37,454 bases of DNA. It comes from an uncultured Oscillospiraceae bacterium (GTDB lineage Bacteria; Bacillota; Clostridia; Oscillospirales; Oscillospiraceae). This document shows positions 1 to 8,631 of this stretch, one piece after another. Position numbers and translations under genes: made by a program. The number at the start of each line of letters is the position of its first letter. The first letter of the stretch is position 1. The notes beneath the pieces were generated by a model, which worked only from the letters and a program-made list of their open reading frames with translations, did no database searches and was not told the DNA's origin. The DNA is taken from NCBI GenBank assembly GCA_934546685.1, contig CAKTEB010000013.1, positions 1 to 37,454 of the forward strand, written 5' to 3'.

Positions 1-23
1 ATTTTTAAGGAGGAATTCTTAAC

Positions 24-2354
24 ATGAAAAACAAGTCCAAGCTGCTTGCGCTGCTTCTGGCTGTTTGCATGTGCGTTGGTCTTTTGGCTGGCTGCGGCGA
101 CAATGCTGCATCCACCGGAAGCGCCGCACCTGCCAGCGCTCCGGAAGCTGCTGCCGGCTCCGACGCCGCTGAGGGCGTTGAGACCAGCGCCAGCAATGAC
201 GGCACCCTGGTAGCCGCCGCTACCGGATTCGAGAGCAAGTTCTCTCCCTTCTTCGCAGCAAATGCTGACGACCAGCGTGTCACCGACATGACTCAGGTGT
301 ATCTGCTCACCGTGGACCGCGTGTCCAACCCCGTGCTCCAGGGCATCGAGGGCGAGACCCGCACTTACAACGGCACCGACTACACCTACACCGGCGCTTC
401 TGACATCACTGTCACCGAGAACGACGACGGCACCGTGTACTATGACGTCACCATGCGTGATGACATCCAGTTCTCCGACGGCACCACCGCCGACATCGAC
501 GATGTGATCTTCTCCATGTATGTGTTCGCCGATCCCACCTATGACGGCTCCGTTACCTTCTACTCCTGCCCCATCGAAGGCATGGAGGAGTACCGGAACG
601 GCATGGGCACTCTGTCCGCTCTGCTGGCTGAGGCCGGTGAGGACAACAACGATTACACCAACTGGACCGAGGAGCAGCAGAAGGCATTCTGGGACGCTGT
701 CAACGATGGCGGCGTGAAGTTCGCCCAGGAGATCGTAGACTATGTTGCTTCCATGGGCGCTGAGGGCAGCGATGACGAGTCCTCCGCTCTGTCCGTGGCT
801 GATGCCGCTGCACAGTGGGGCTTTGATCTGCCCGCTGACGCTACCGCCAAGGACTTCTTCCTGGCCATCGGCGATCAGTACGGCTGGAACTTCTCCCAGA
901 TGGAGGCCGAGTCTGCTGGCTCCGCTCTGTCCGATCTGATCCCCGAGGATGTCTACAACTATCCCACCGTTGGTGTGGAGACCGGCAAGTCCGCCGACCA
1001 CATCTCCGGCATTCAGAGAACCGGCGACTACAGCATGCGCATTGTAGCCACCGAGGTTGACGCCACCCTGATCTATCAGCTGGGTATGCCCATCGCTCCT
1101 CTCCACTACTATGGCGACGAGAGCAAGTACGACTACGACAACAACAAGTTCGGCTTTGACAAGGGCGATCTGTCCATCGTCAGAGAGAAGACCACCCAGC
1201 CTCTGGGCGCTGGCCCCTATGTCCTCAAGAGCTTTGAGAACGGCACCGTTTATATGGATGCCAACCCCACCTACTACAAGGGCGAGCCCAAGACCGCTCA
1301 TCTGAACTTCCTGGAGACCCAGGAGGCTGATAAGGTCACCGGCGTTGAGGCTGGTACCCTGGATATCTCCGATCCCTCCTACTCCACCGAGGTCGCAAAC
1401 CAGATCGCTCAGTACAACGGCGGCGATGACTCCATGGATGGCTCCGTCATCACCACCCGTCTGATCGACTACCGCGGCTACGGCTACATCGGCATTGCCG
1501 CCAACAACGTGAAGGTCGGCAACGATCCCGCCTCCGAGGAGTCCAAGGATCTGCGTAAGGCCATTGCCACCGTGTTCGCTGTTTACCGTGACGAGGGCAT
1601 CAGCTCCTACTACGGCAACACCGCTTCCGTCATCAACTATCCCATCTCCAACACCTCCTGGGCCGCTCCTCAGGTCACTGACGACGGCTACACCGTGGCT
1701 TACTCCGTAGACGTAGACGGCAACCCCATCTACACCGACGGCATGAGCCAGGAGGATAAGTATGACGCCGCTCTGCAGGCTGCTCTGGGCTACTTCGAGA
1801 AGGCCGGCTACACCGTGACTGACGGCAAGCTGACTGCCGCTCCCGAGGGCGCTAAGCTGGAGTACCAGGTGAACATCGGCGCTGGCGGCGCTGGCGATCA
1901 CCCCTCCTTCCTGCTGCTGAAGAATGCCGCTGACGCATTCGCCAAGATCGGCTTCACCCTGACTGTCAACGATATGGCGCAGGCCTCCGACCTGTATGCT
2001 TCCTACCAGACCGGCGTTGCCGAGATGTGGTGCGCCGCATGGCAGGCTTCCGCCGATCCTGATATGTTCCAGCTCTATCATTCCGAGGGCTCTACCAACT
2101 ACTATCAGATCGACGACGCTGACCTGGACGAGCTGATCGTTGAGGCCCGCAGCTCCACCGACGAGACCTTCCGGAAGGGCCTGTACAAGGCTGCCATGGA
2201 GATCATCATGGATTGGGGCGTTGAGGTTCCCGTTTACCAGCGTTCCGAGGCCTATATCGTTTCCACCGAGCGTGTGGATATCGGCTCCCTGCCCACCGAC
2301 ATGACTCCTTACTGGGGCTGGGATGCTGAGGTTGAGAACATCGTTGTAAAGTAA
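24..2354 (+). CDS. Oligopeptide/dipeptide ABC transporter, substrate-binding lipoprotein (SBP family 5)
   Basis: Binds peptides (or a related solute) outside the membrane and delivers them to the permeases encoded just downstream. The start has AAGGAGG at 7-13. The N-terminus is a lipoprotein signal: basic MKNKSK, a hydrophobic run, then lipobox LLAGC with Cys24, followed by an Ala/Ser-rich linker. The mature part has family-5 features, such as an 'F(S/K)PFF' segment near residue 73, 'DDIQFSDGTTADIDDVIFS' near 145 and 'GAGPYVLKSF' near 398. At 776 residues it is much longer than the usual 500-600; the extra acidic stretch lies around residues 180-325. First gene of a five-gene importer operon. 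The substrate cannot be told from sequence. Confidence 0.93.
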   Translation: MKNKSKLLALLLAVCMCVGLLAGCGDNAASTGSAAPASAPEAAAGSDAAEGVETSASNDGTLVAAATGFESKFSPFFAANADDQRVTDMTQVYLLTVDRVSNPVLQGIEGETRTYNGTDYTYTGASDITVTENDDGTVYYDVTMRDDIQFSDGTTADIDDVIFSMYVFADPTYDGSVTFYSCPIEGMEEYRNGMGTLSALLAEAGEDNNDYTNWTEEQQKAFWDAVNDGGVKFAQEIVDYVASMGAEGSDDESSALSVADAAAQWGFDLPADATAKDFFLAIGDQYGWNFSQMEAESAGSALSDLIPEDVYNYPTVGVETGKSADHISGIQRTGDYSMRIVATEVDATLIYQLGMPIAPLHYYGDESKYDYDNNKFGFDKGDLSIVREKTTQPLGAGPYVLKSFENGTVYMDANPTYYKGEPKTAHLNFLETQEADKVTGVEAGTLDISDPSYSTEVANQIAQYNGGDDSMDGSVITTRLIDYRGYGYIGIAANNVKVGNDPASEESKDLRKAIATVFAVYRDEGISSYYGNTASVINYPISNTSWAAPQVTDDGYTVAYSVDVDGNPIYTDGMSQEDKYDAALQAALGYFEKAGYTVTDGKLTAAPEGAKLEYQVNIGAGGAGDHPSFLLLKNAADAFAKIGFTLTVNDMAQASDLYASYQTGVAEMWCAAWQASADPDMFQLYHSEGSTNYYQIDDADLDELIVEARSSTDETFRKGLYKAAMEIIMDWGVEVPVYQRSEAYIVSTERVDIGSLPTDMTPYWGWDAEVENIVVK

Positions 2355-2397
2355 TCGGTTCTCAATTCGAGGCTTCCTAATTTACGCAAGATTCCGT

Positions 2398-2421
2398 CCC
2401 CTGTCCCTTCGGGGGCAGGGT
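2398..2421 (+). other. UUCG-capped stem-loop between binding-protein and permease genes
   Basis: A 9-bp stem CCCTGTCCC (2399-2407) / GGGGCAGGG (2412-2420), with one G-U pair, closes a TTCG tetraloop. No T-tract follows, so it is not a classic terminator. Such hairpins often protect the upstream binding-protein mRNA and set its excess over the permeases; that role is inferred. A second, weaker GC hairpin lies around 2440-2471. Confidence 0.6.
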
Positions 2422-2546
2422 GACGGTCTGCGTATATGAGGGCACCGCTCCAAGCCGGAACGGCGCCCTGATATGCGGAGTATTCCTATCGCATAACATA
2501 AAAACGAGATGTATTGAACCAATATGTCGAAAACGGAGGGATTTCC

Positions 2547-3533
2547 TTGCGAAAGTATGTCGTCAAAAGAATCCTGCAGTCCATACTGATTCTTCTTTGT
2601 GTGACATTCATTATCTACGGACTCCTGCGGTGTCTGCCCAGCTCCTATGTGGAGAATATGGCCATGCAGCTGTCCTCCAAGCCCGGCGCCAAGAGCTACG
2701 ATGAGTGGATCACCCAGCTCAACGCCTCCTATGGCCTGGATAAGGGCATTGTGCCCGGCTATTTCACCTGGCTGGGCGATGCGGTCCAGGGTAAGTTCGG
2801 CGACAGCTGGAAGTTCACGGTGCCCGTGACCCAGAAGTTCGGCGAGACCATTTGGCTGAGCTTTTACATGGGGCTGGTCTCCTTTATCCTGGAGCTGATT
2901 ATCGCCATTCCACTGGGTATTGTGGCGGCCACCAAGCAGTATTCCCGGGCGGACTACGCCATCACCACCTTCTCCCTGATCGGTATTTCTCTGCCGACGT
3001 TCTTCTTTGCCACGCTGCTGAAGCTGTTCTTCTCGGTAAAGCTGGGATGGTTCGATCTGTACGGACTGGTGGGACGAAACTACGCCCAGCTGAGTACCAT
3101 GGGGCAGTTTTGGGATAAGGTCAACCATTTGGTGCTGCCCATTGTGACCCTGGTCATTGTATCGGTGGGCTCGCTGATGCGGTATACCCGTACCAATATG
3201 CTGGAGGTACTCAACGCCGACTACATCCGTACCGCCCGGGCCAAGGGCCTTTCGGAGCACAAGGTCATCTACCGTCATGCCTTTCGGAACACTCTGATCC
3301 CCCTGGTCACTGTCATCGGCGGCAGTCTGCCCGGCCTGTTCTCCGGCGCACTGATTACCGAGACCCTGTTCATGATCCCCGGTATCGGCTACGCCTCCTA
3401 CCAGGCTATGGTCTCCGGCGACATTCCCTTTGCCATGTTCTATATGACCTTTACGGCCATTCTGACCCTGCTGGGCAATCTCATCACCGATATTCTGTAC
3501 GCCGTGGTTGACCCGCGGGTACGCATCGCATAA
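2547..3533 (+). CDS. Oligopeptide ABC transporter permease, DppB/OppB type
   Basis: Integral membrane permease of the importer, 328 residues from a TTG start. I chose TTG 2547 because GGAGGG (2535-2540) sits 6 nt upstream and the protein then begins LRKYVVKRILQSI, the usual DppB N-terminus; an in-frame ATG at 2514 would put the Shine-Dalgarno inside the gene. About six membrane segments; the EAA-type coupling loop 'YIRTARAKGLSEHKVIYRHAF' region lies near residues 226-247, followed by the 'RNTLIPLVT' segment. The end 'YAVVDPRVRIA' is typical of the family. The next gene follows after 19 bases. Confidence 0.93.
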   Translation: MRKYVVKRILQSILILLCVTFIIYGLLRCLPSSYVENMAMQLSSKPGAKSYDEWITQLNASYGLDKGIVPGYFTWLGDAVQGKFGDSWKFTVPVTQKFGETIWLSFYMGLVSFILELIIAIPLGIVAATKQYSRADYAITTFSLIGISLPTFFFATLLKLFFSVKLGWFDLYGLVGRNYAQLSTMGQFWDKVNHLVLPIVTLVIVSVGSLMRYTRTNMLEVLNADYIRTARAKGLSEHKVIYRHAFRNTLIPLVTVIGGSLPGLFSGALITETLFMIPGIGYASYQAMVSGDIPFAMFYMTFTAILTLLGNLITDILYAVVDPRVRIA

Positions 3534-3552
3534 GGAAGGAGCGTGACTTGTT

Positions 3553-5106
3553 GTGAAGGATAATCGAGAAGAACTGAAAAACAAGGACGCTCAGGAAACT
3601 GAGAACCTTTCTCTCAACGATGACCGCCGGGTCAAGGTACTGTCTCCCGGCGCGCTGGTAGCCAAGCGCTTTTTCCGGAACCGGCTGGCGGTTGTGGGCC
3701 TGACCATGCTGATCGCCATGTTCCTGTTCTCCTTTGTGGGCGGCCTTATCAGCCCCTACCGGGAGGATCAGCAGTTCTACACCTACACCTACATGGATCA
3801 GGAATATGTGGGCGTGGTCAAGAATAAGGACTTCCGCTATGCGGTGGCCGACGGCCAGAAGTTTGGCTCCGCCGAGCAGGCCCAGTTCCTGCTGGCCCAG
3901 ATGCGGGGCAAGGATTCCTTTGACTATAAGGACGTGACCTATGAACTCACCACCGAGGGCGACGATCTCTATACCATCACCTCCGGCGGCCAGGACGTGG
4001 CCATTGCCTACAAGGATATCGTCAGCGCCGCGGACGGAGAGGCTGAGCCCAGCTTTGCACTGAAAAAGGCCGCGCTGATCGCCTATGTAAACGGCGAGAC
4101 CGCCTTTGAGGCCGACGGCGCCTCCTACACCCTGGATCAGGACGGCAACATTCTGGAGGGCGACCACATTCTCGCCTATGTGAGCCGGTTTGTGGTACAG
4201 AGCAAGGAAAACGGCGTGGTCATCAGCCGGGACTTCAAGGAGAAGCTGGAGGAGGCCATCGACGACGGCACCGAGGAGTTCGTCTATACCGACGCCGAGG
4301 GCCAGGAGGCCACCTACACCATCACCTATCAGGCGGACACCGACAGCTGGTCCGTGCTCCAGAGCACCAAGACCTATGTTTATGACCGCTATGCCTCTCC
4401 CTCCAAGGAGCATTGGCTGGGTACCGATACCTCCGGTATGGACATGCTGACCCGTCTGATGTACGGCGGCCGTGTGTCCCTGATCATCGGCTTTATCGTA
4501 GTTATCATTGAGGCGACCCTGGGCGTGATCCTGGGCGGCATCTCCGGCTACTTCGGCGGCTGGGTGGATAACCTCATCATGCGTATCGTAGACGTGTTCT
4601 ACTGCATCCCCTCTATGCCGCTCATTATCATCCTGGGCTCCGCGATGGATGCCATGCAGGTAGATCCCAAGATCCGAATGCTTTATCTGATGCTGATCCT
4701 GGGCTTCCTGGGCTGGCCCTCCATTGCCCGTATGGTTCGCGGCCAGATCCTGTCTCTCCGTGAGCAGGAGTTCATGACCGCCACCGAGGCCTGCGGCATC
4801 AGCGTTTCCCGTCGGATCTTCCGGCATCTGATCCCCAACGTCATCCCCCAGCTGATCGTCATCTGCACCATGAGCCTGGGCTCCACCATCCTCACCGAGG
4901 CTACCCTGAGCTTCCTGGGCCTGGGCGTTAAGTTCCCCTTCGCGTCCTGGGGCAATATCATCAATGACGTCAACAATGCCTTCGTTATGACCAACTACCT
5001 GTTCATCTGGATCCCCGCGGGTATCTGCCTGCTGATTACGGTCCTGGGCTTTAACTTTGTGGGCGACGGCCTCCGGGATGCGTTCGATCCCAAGATGAAG
5101 CGATAA
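3553..5106 (+). CDS. Oligopeptide ABC transporter permease, DppC/OppC type, with large inserted domain
   Basis: Second permease of the importer, 517 residues against about 300 in the usual DppC. GTG start with AAGGAAGGAG upstream. The N-terminal cytosolic tail and first membrane segment (about residues 37-66) look normal. They are followed by some 215 residues of acidic, Thr/Tyr-rich sequence with no hydrophobic segment (about 72-285), expected outside the membrane. The standard permease core resumes at 'HWLGTDTSGMDMLTRL' (about 286), with the EAA loop 'LREQEFMTATEACGIS' near 405 and 'ATLSFLGLGVKFPFASWG' near 450. The binding protein of this system is also oversized. Thirteen bases separate it from the next gene. 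Confidence 0.92.
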   Translation: MKDNREELKNKDAQETENLSLNDDRRVKVLSPGALVAKRFFRNRLAVVGLTMLIAMFLFSFVGGLISPYREDQQFYTYTYMDQEYVGVVKNKDFRYAVADGQKFGSAEQAQFLLAQMRGKDSFDYKDVTYELTTEGDDLYTITSGGQDVAIAYKDIVSAADGEAEPSFALKKAALIAYVNGETAFEADGASYTLDQDGNILEGDHILAYVSRFVVQSKENGVVISRDFKEKLEEAIDDGTEEFVYTDAEGQEATYTITYQADTDSWSVLQSTKTYVYDRYASPSKEHWLGTDTSGMDMLTRLMYGGRVSLIIGFIVVIIEATLGVILGGISGYFGGWVDNLIMRIVDVFYCIPSMPLIIILGSAMDAMQVDPKIRMLYLMLILGFLGWPSIARMVRGQILSLREQEFMTATEACGISVSRRIFRHLIPNVIPQLIVICTMSLGSTILTEATLSFLGLGVKFPFASWGNIINDVNNAFVMTNYLFIWIPAGICLLITVLGFNFVGDGLRDAFDPKMKR

Positions 5107-5119
5107 GGAGGAAACCGCA

Positions 5120-6268
5120 GTGGCTAAAAAACAGACAGAAGGATATCTGTCCGCCAAAGAATCCCGGCGGATCTCCAAGGAAAACAGAAAGATTACCAAT
5201 CAGTACGAAAAGCAGCGCAAGCGCAAGAACGTACCCGAGAGCGAGTATCTCACTAAGATGCACGATCCCAAGAACGCGGTGGAATTCGACAACCTCCACA
5301 CCTACTTCTTTACGGACACCGGTACGGTCAAGAGCGTGGACGGCGTCACCTTTGATGTGCCCATCGGCAAGACCGTGGGCGTGGTCGGCGAGTCCGGCTG
5401 CGGCAAATCCGTCACCAGCCTGAGCCTGATGCAGCTGATCCAGCGGCCTCAGGGCCAGATCGTAGAGGGCGAGATCCGCCTGAACCTGGGCGACGGAAAG
5501 GCCTATGACATCGTAAAAACCCCCCAGCAGCAGATGCAGCATCTCCGGGGCAACTATGTGTCGATGATCTTCCAGGAGCCCATGACCTCCCTGAACCCGG
5601 TATTCCGCATCGGCGACCAGGTGGACGAGGTCATCGCGCTCCATGACGGCGAGAATAAGAGCAAGGACGAGGTAAAAAAACGTACCATCGAGCTCCTGGA
5701 GATGGTTGGCATCGCCAACAGTGAGGGCGTCTATAAAATGTACCCCCACGAGCTCTCCGGCGGCATGCGCCAGCGTGTTATGATCGCCATGGCCCTGGCC
5801 TGCAATCCCCGGATTATCATTGCCGATGAGCCCACCACCGCTCTGGACGTGACCATTCAGGCCCAGATCCTGGATCTGCTCCGGAACCTCAAGGATCGGA
5901 TCAACTCCTCCATTATGCTCATCACCCATGACCTGGGCGTGATCGCGGAGATGGCCGACTATGTGGTGGTCATGTACGCTGGCCGGGTGGTGGAAAAGGG
6001 AACTGTCCAGGAGATCTTCGAGAACCCTGCCCATCCCTATACCATCGGCCTTATGGCCTCCAAGCCCGTGGTGGGCAAGAAGGTGGATCGGCTCTACTCC
6101 ATCCCCGGCAAGGTGCCCAACCCGGTGAACATGCCCAACTACTGCTATTTCAAGGATCGCTGCGAGATGTGCGTGGATGCCTGTCAGGGCGACTATCCCG
6201 GCGTGATAAAGCTGTCCGATACCCATGTGGTCAGCTGCTACAGATACTATGACAAGGGGGAGAAGTAA
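5120..6268 (+). CDS. Oligopeptide ABC transporter ATP-binding protein, DppD/OppD type
   Basis: ATPase that powers peptide import, paired with the DppF-type ATPase that follows. GTG start with AAGGAGG at 5105-5111. 382 residues: a basic, charged extension of about 50 residues, then Walker A GESGCGKS (about 90-97), Q-loop 'FQEPMTSLNPVF', signature LSGGMRQRV and Walker B IIIADEPTTALD, then H-loop 'LITHDLGV'. The C-terminal oligopeptide-transporter domain holds several cysteines (CYFKDRCEMCVDAC and a later SC) in the pattern which in some OppD/DppD proteins binds an iron-sulfur cluster; that is not demonstrated here. Its stop codon directly abuts the next ATG. Confidence 0.94.
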   Translation: MAKKQTEGYLSAKESRRISKENRKITNQYEKQRKRKNVPESEYLTKMHDPKNAVEFDNLHTYFFTDTGTVKSVDGVTFDVPIGKTVGVVGESGCGKSVTSLSLMQLIQRPQGQIVEGEIRLNLGDGKAYDIVKTPQQQMQHLRGNYVSMIFQEPMTSLNPVFRIGDQVDEVIALHDGENKSKDEVKKRTIELLEMVGIANSEGVYKMYPHELSGGMRQRVMIAMALACNPRIIIADEPTTALDVTIQAQILDLLRNLKDRINSSIMLITHDLGVIAEMADYVVVMYAGRVVEKGTVQEIFENPAHPYTIGLMASKPVVGKKVDRLYSIPGKVPNPVNMPNYCYFKDRCEMCVDACQGDYPGVIKLSDTHVVSCYRYYDKGEK

Positions 6269-7333
6269 ATGGCCAAGAATGAATCGCTTCTGATCGACAA
6301 TAACTTTACCCCCGTGGAATATGATCCCCAGTATATTCTCCAGGTAAACCACCTGAAGAAATACTTCCCCATCAAGGGCGGTATGGTCTCCAAGACCGTG
6401 GGCTACGTCAAGGCTGTGGACGGAGTCACCTTCAATCTGAAGCGCGGCACCACCATGGGACTGGTGGGCGAGTCCGGCTGCGGCAAGACCACCACCGGCC
6501 GTACCATCCTGCGGCTGTCCGGCGAGAAGACCGGCGGCCAGGTGCTCTTCAACGGCAAGGAGGTCTATGACCTCAGCAACAAGGAAATGCGGGCTATGCG
6601 CACCAAGATGCAGATCATTTTCCAGGATCCCTTCTCCAGCCTGAGCCCCCGGCTTCCCGTGGGCGAGATCATTGGCGAGGCGGTGCGGGAGCATGGCCTG
6701 GTCAGCAAGGCGGAGTTCGACGATTATATCGACAACATCATGGACAACTGCGGCCTTCAGCCCTTCCACAAGACCCGCTATCCCCATGAGTTCTCCGGCG
6801 GCCAGCGGCAGAGAATCTGCATTGCCCGGGCCCTGGCGCTGAACCCGGAGTTCGTGGTCTGCGACGAGCCGGTTTCCGCGCTGGACGTGTCCATTCAGGC
6901 GCAGATCATCAACCTGCTCAAGGAGCTCCAGGACAAGTACAGTCTCACCTATCTGTTTATTTCCCACGATCTCTCCGTGGTAGAGCATATTTCCGATACC
7001 GTGGGCGTCATGTACCTGGGCAACCTGGTGGAATACGGCGCTACGGAGGACATCTTTGCCAATCCGCTGCACCCCTACACTGAGGCGCTGTTCTCTGCCA
7101 TTCCCGTGCCGGATCCCAACGCCGCCCGGAACCGTATTGTGCTCCAGGGCTCCATTCCCTCTCCTGCCAATCCCCCCAAGGGCTGCAAGTTCCACACCCG
7201 CTGCTCCAAATGCATGGATTGCTGCAAGGAGGTCGCGCCGGTACAGCGTGAGGTGGAGCCGGGCCATTATGTGGTCTGCCATCTCTATGATGACTACAAG
7301 GCCGTAGGAGACGATAATGGCCAGGCGGAATGA
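6269..7333 (+). CDS. Oligopeptide ABC transporter ATP-binding protein, DppF/OppF type
   Basis: Second ATPase of the importer, 354 residues. Walker A GESGCGKT (about 67-74), Q-loop 'FQDPFSSLSPR', signature FSGGQRQRI, Walker B FVVCDEPVSALD and H-loop 'FISHDLSVVEHI' are all present, so it should be active. The C-terminal oligo_HPY domain carries 'CKFHTRCSKCMDCC' and ends with 'GHYVVCHLY', parallel to the cysteine set in its partner. The start is the ATG immediately after the preceding stop, with GGGGGAG just upstream. The last 17 bases overlap the small gene that follows in another frame. Confidence 0.94.
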   Translation: MAKNESLLIDNNFTPVEYDPQYILQVNHLKKYFPIKGGMVSKTVGYVKAVDGVTFNLKRGTTMGLVGESGCGKTTTGRTILRLSGEKTGGQVLFNGKEVYDLSNKEMRAMRTKMQIIFQDPFSSLSPRLPVGEIIGEAVREHGLVSKAEFDDYIDNIMDNCGLQPFHKTRYPHEFSGGQRQRICIARALALNPEFVVCDEPVSALDVSIQAQIINLLKELQDKYSLTYLFISHDLSVVEHISDTVGVMYLGNLVEYGATEDIFANPLHPYTEALFSAIPVPDPNAARNRIVLQGSIPSPANPPKGCKFHTRCSKCMDCCKEVAPVQREVEPGHYVVCHLYDDYKAVGDDNGQAE

Positions 7334-7601
7334 GGTCTACGAAGACGACGACGGCCGCACCGTTGCGGACATGAGCGACCTCTCCCGACCCTCTCTGTTT
7401 CTGCCCCGAAAAAGCGGCAGACGTAAGGACATGGGGCCGCCGGAGGATGAATCCTCCTCTCAGCCCCGGCAGGACTGGGACCCCAAGGATCGGAGGCTCT
7501 ATATCTTCGGTGCCCTGCGGGCGGGACTGCTGATTGCCCTGATTTATTTCTTGGGCTTTGGACTGCTGATCGGCCTGCTGCTTCTAATTTGGAACCATTA
7601 A
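7317..7601 (+). CDS. Small membrane protein of unknown function, last gene of the importer operon
   Basis: 94 residues. The first 60 are hydrophilic (Asp/Glu/Arg/Pro-rich, no recognised motif). The last 33 form one long or two short membrane segments, 'ALRAGLLIALIYFLGFG' then 'LLIGLLLLIW', ending in NH. It overlaps the dppF-type gene by 17 bases, preceded by a GTAGGAGA-like ribosome site, which points to translational coupling. I do not recognise the family. A strong terminator begins ten bases after the stop, so it closes the transcript. It could be a membrane anchor or small regulator of the importer, which is speculation. Confidence 0.7.
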   Translation: MARRNEVYEDDDGRTVADMSDLSRPSLFLPRKSGRRKDMGPPEDESSSQPRQDWDPKDRRLYIFGALRAGLLIALIYFLGFGLLIGLLLLIWNH

Positions 7602-7610
7602 CATTAACAA

Positions 7611-7641
7611 ATGCCGTCTGCGGCTTGCAGACGGCATTTTT
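7611..7641. terminator. Intrinsic terminator between importer operon and acyltransferase gene
   Basis: A perfect 11-bp stem ATGCCGTCTGC (7611-7621) / GCAGACGGCAT (7627-7637) with loop GGCTT, followed by a T-run. The AT-rich flank on the other side lets it serve the convergent leftward gene as well. Confidence 0.92.
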
Positions 7642-7650
7642 GCACACTTT

Positions 7651-8628
7651 TTAGGCGGAAAATGGCAGATGGGGCACGATCTTTTTTCGGTAGAACACCC
7701 CGGCGCACAGGCAGAATAGGATCACCAGTACCCACCAGATGTTGCGGATCTTTGCGGTGCTGAGGATCACCTTGAATACCGCCATGTGGATCATCAGGAT
7801 CTCCCCGGAGGACTGACCCAGCTCCTCCACCAGCTTTATGCACCGGCGCAGGGGAGCGAGCCTCCGGACATAGGCGGCCATATCGCTGATGAGGATCACT
7901 CCGCCGGAGGTGAACAGGGCGTAGGGATACCACCAGAGTCCCAGCCGATAGCCCAGGCCCCAGCAGTCATAGCGGTAATCCAGTACCATGTACCAAAGCC
8001 CAAGGATCAGAAACAGAAAGGCGATCAACCGCAGACGGTTTTCATGCCGGAAGCCCAGCTGCTCCAGGCGGCCAAAGAGCATGCCGGTCAGGAAGATCAG
8101 CATTCGGCACATGAGCATGCTGCCCCGATAGCCAGGAAGCAGCCATTGGAGCAACAAGGTCAGGGCGCTCAGAAGCAGCCACAGGAGAACGGGATGCTTT
8201 ACCCTGCAAAACAGCCGGTACAGGGGGATGGCCAGCAGGAAAAACAGCCATACGGCAGAGAAATACCAGTTGAGCTGCACGGAAAAGCCCAGCCACCAGC
8301 CCGTCAGGGTCACGCTGCCGAAGAATTCCGGCCAGGTCATATAGCCCAGGGCCTTCATAAGAATGCTCCAGGGAATCAGAATCAGCAGCAGTCCCGGCAG
8401 CAGCCGCTGGGCTCGCCTTTTGAGGTATCCTTTTCCTCCGTGGGCACGGATGGAGTGACAGGCACCCAGACCGGAGCAGAATAGAAACACGTCAACGCCG
8501 CAGCAGAGATTGTCGTGGATCAGCCGGAGCTTATAGTTGGAGATCACGAAGGGCGCGTGAAAGATCACCACGCCCAGAATGGCCAGCCCCATCAGCAGGC
8601 TGCGGCTCTCTTTTAATCGGGCAAACAA
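7651..8628 (-). CDS. Acyltransferase-3 family membrane protein
   Basis: 325 residues, rich in membrane segments (about eight to ten). Family marks: 'GLAILGVVIFHAP' with the likely catalytic His24, then 'CGVDVFLFCSGLG', matching the 'gvdlFFvlSG' motif of acyltransferase-3 (OatA/NodX-type) enzymes. These move acyl groups, often acetyl, onto extracellular polysaccharides, peptidoglycan or lipids; the acceptor here is unknown. I place the start at TTG 8628, preceded by GGAGG inside the end of the upstream gene, three bases after that gene's stop; the two are probably one transcript. It is somewhat short for the family and lacks any extracellular SGNH domain. Confidence 0.82.
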   Translation of the reverse strand: MFARLKESRSLLMGLAILGVVIFHAPFVISNYKLRLIHDNLCCGVDVFLFCSGLGACHSIRAHGGKGYLKRRAQRLLPGLLLILIPWSILMKALGYMTWPEFFGSVTLTGWWLGFSVQLNWYFSAVWLFFLLAIPLYRLFCRVKHPVLLWLLLSALTLLLQWLLPGYRGSMLMCRMLIFLTGMLFGRLEQLGFRHENRLRLIAFLFLILGLWYMVLDYRYDCWGLGYRLGLWWYPYALFTSGGVILISDMAAYVRRLAPLRRCIKLVEELGQSSGEILMIHMAVFKVILSTAKIRNIWWVLVILFCLCAGVFYRKKIVPHLPFSA

Positions 8629-8631
8629 GGA

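Noticed and set aside
5051..7282. 743-codon open frame opposite the two importer ATPase genes
   Set aside because: Overlaps two unmistakable ATPase genes; composition is low-complexity His/Leu/Gly and no start signal is present.
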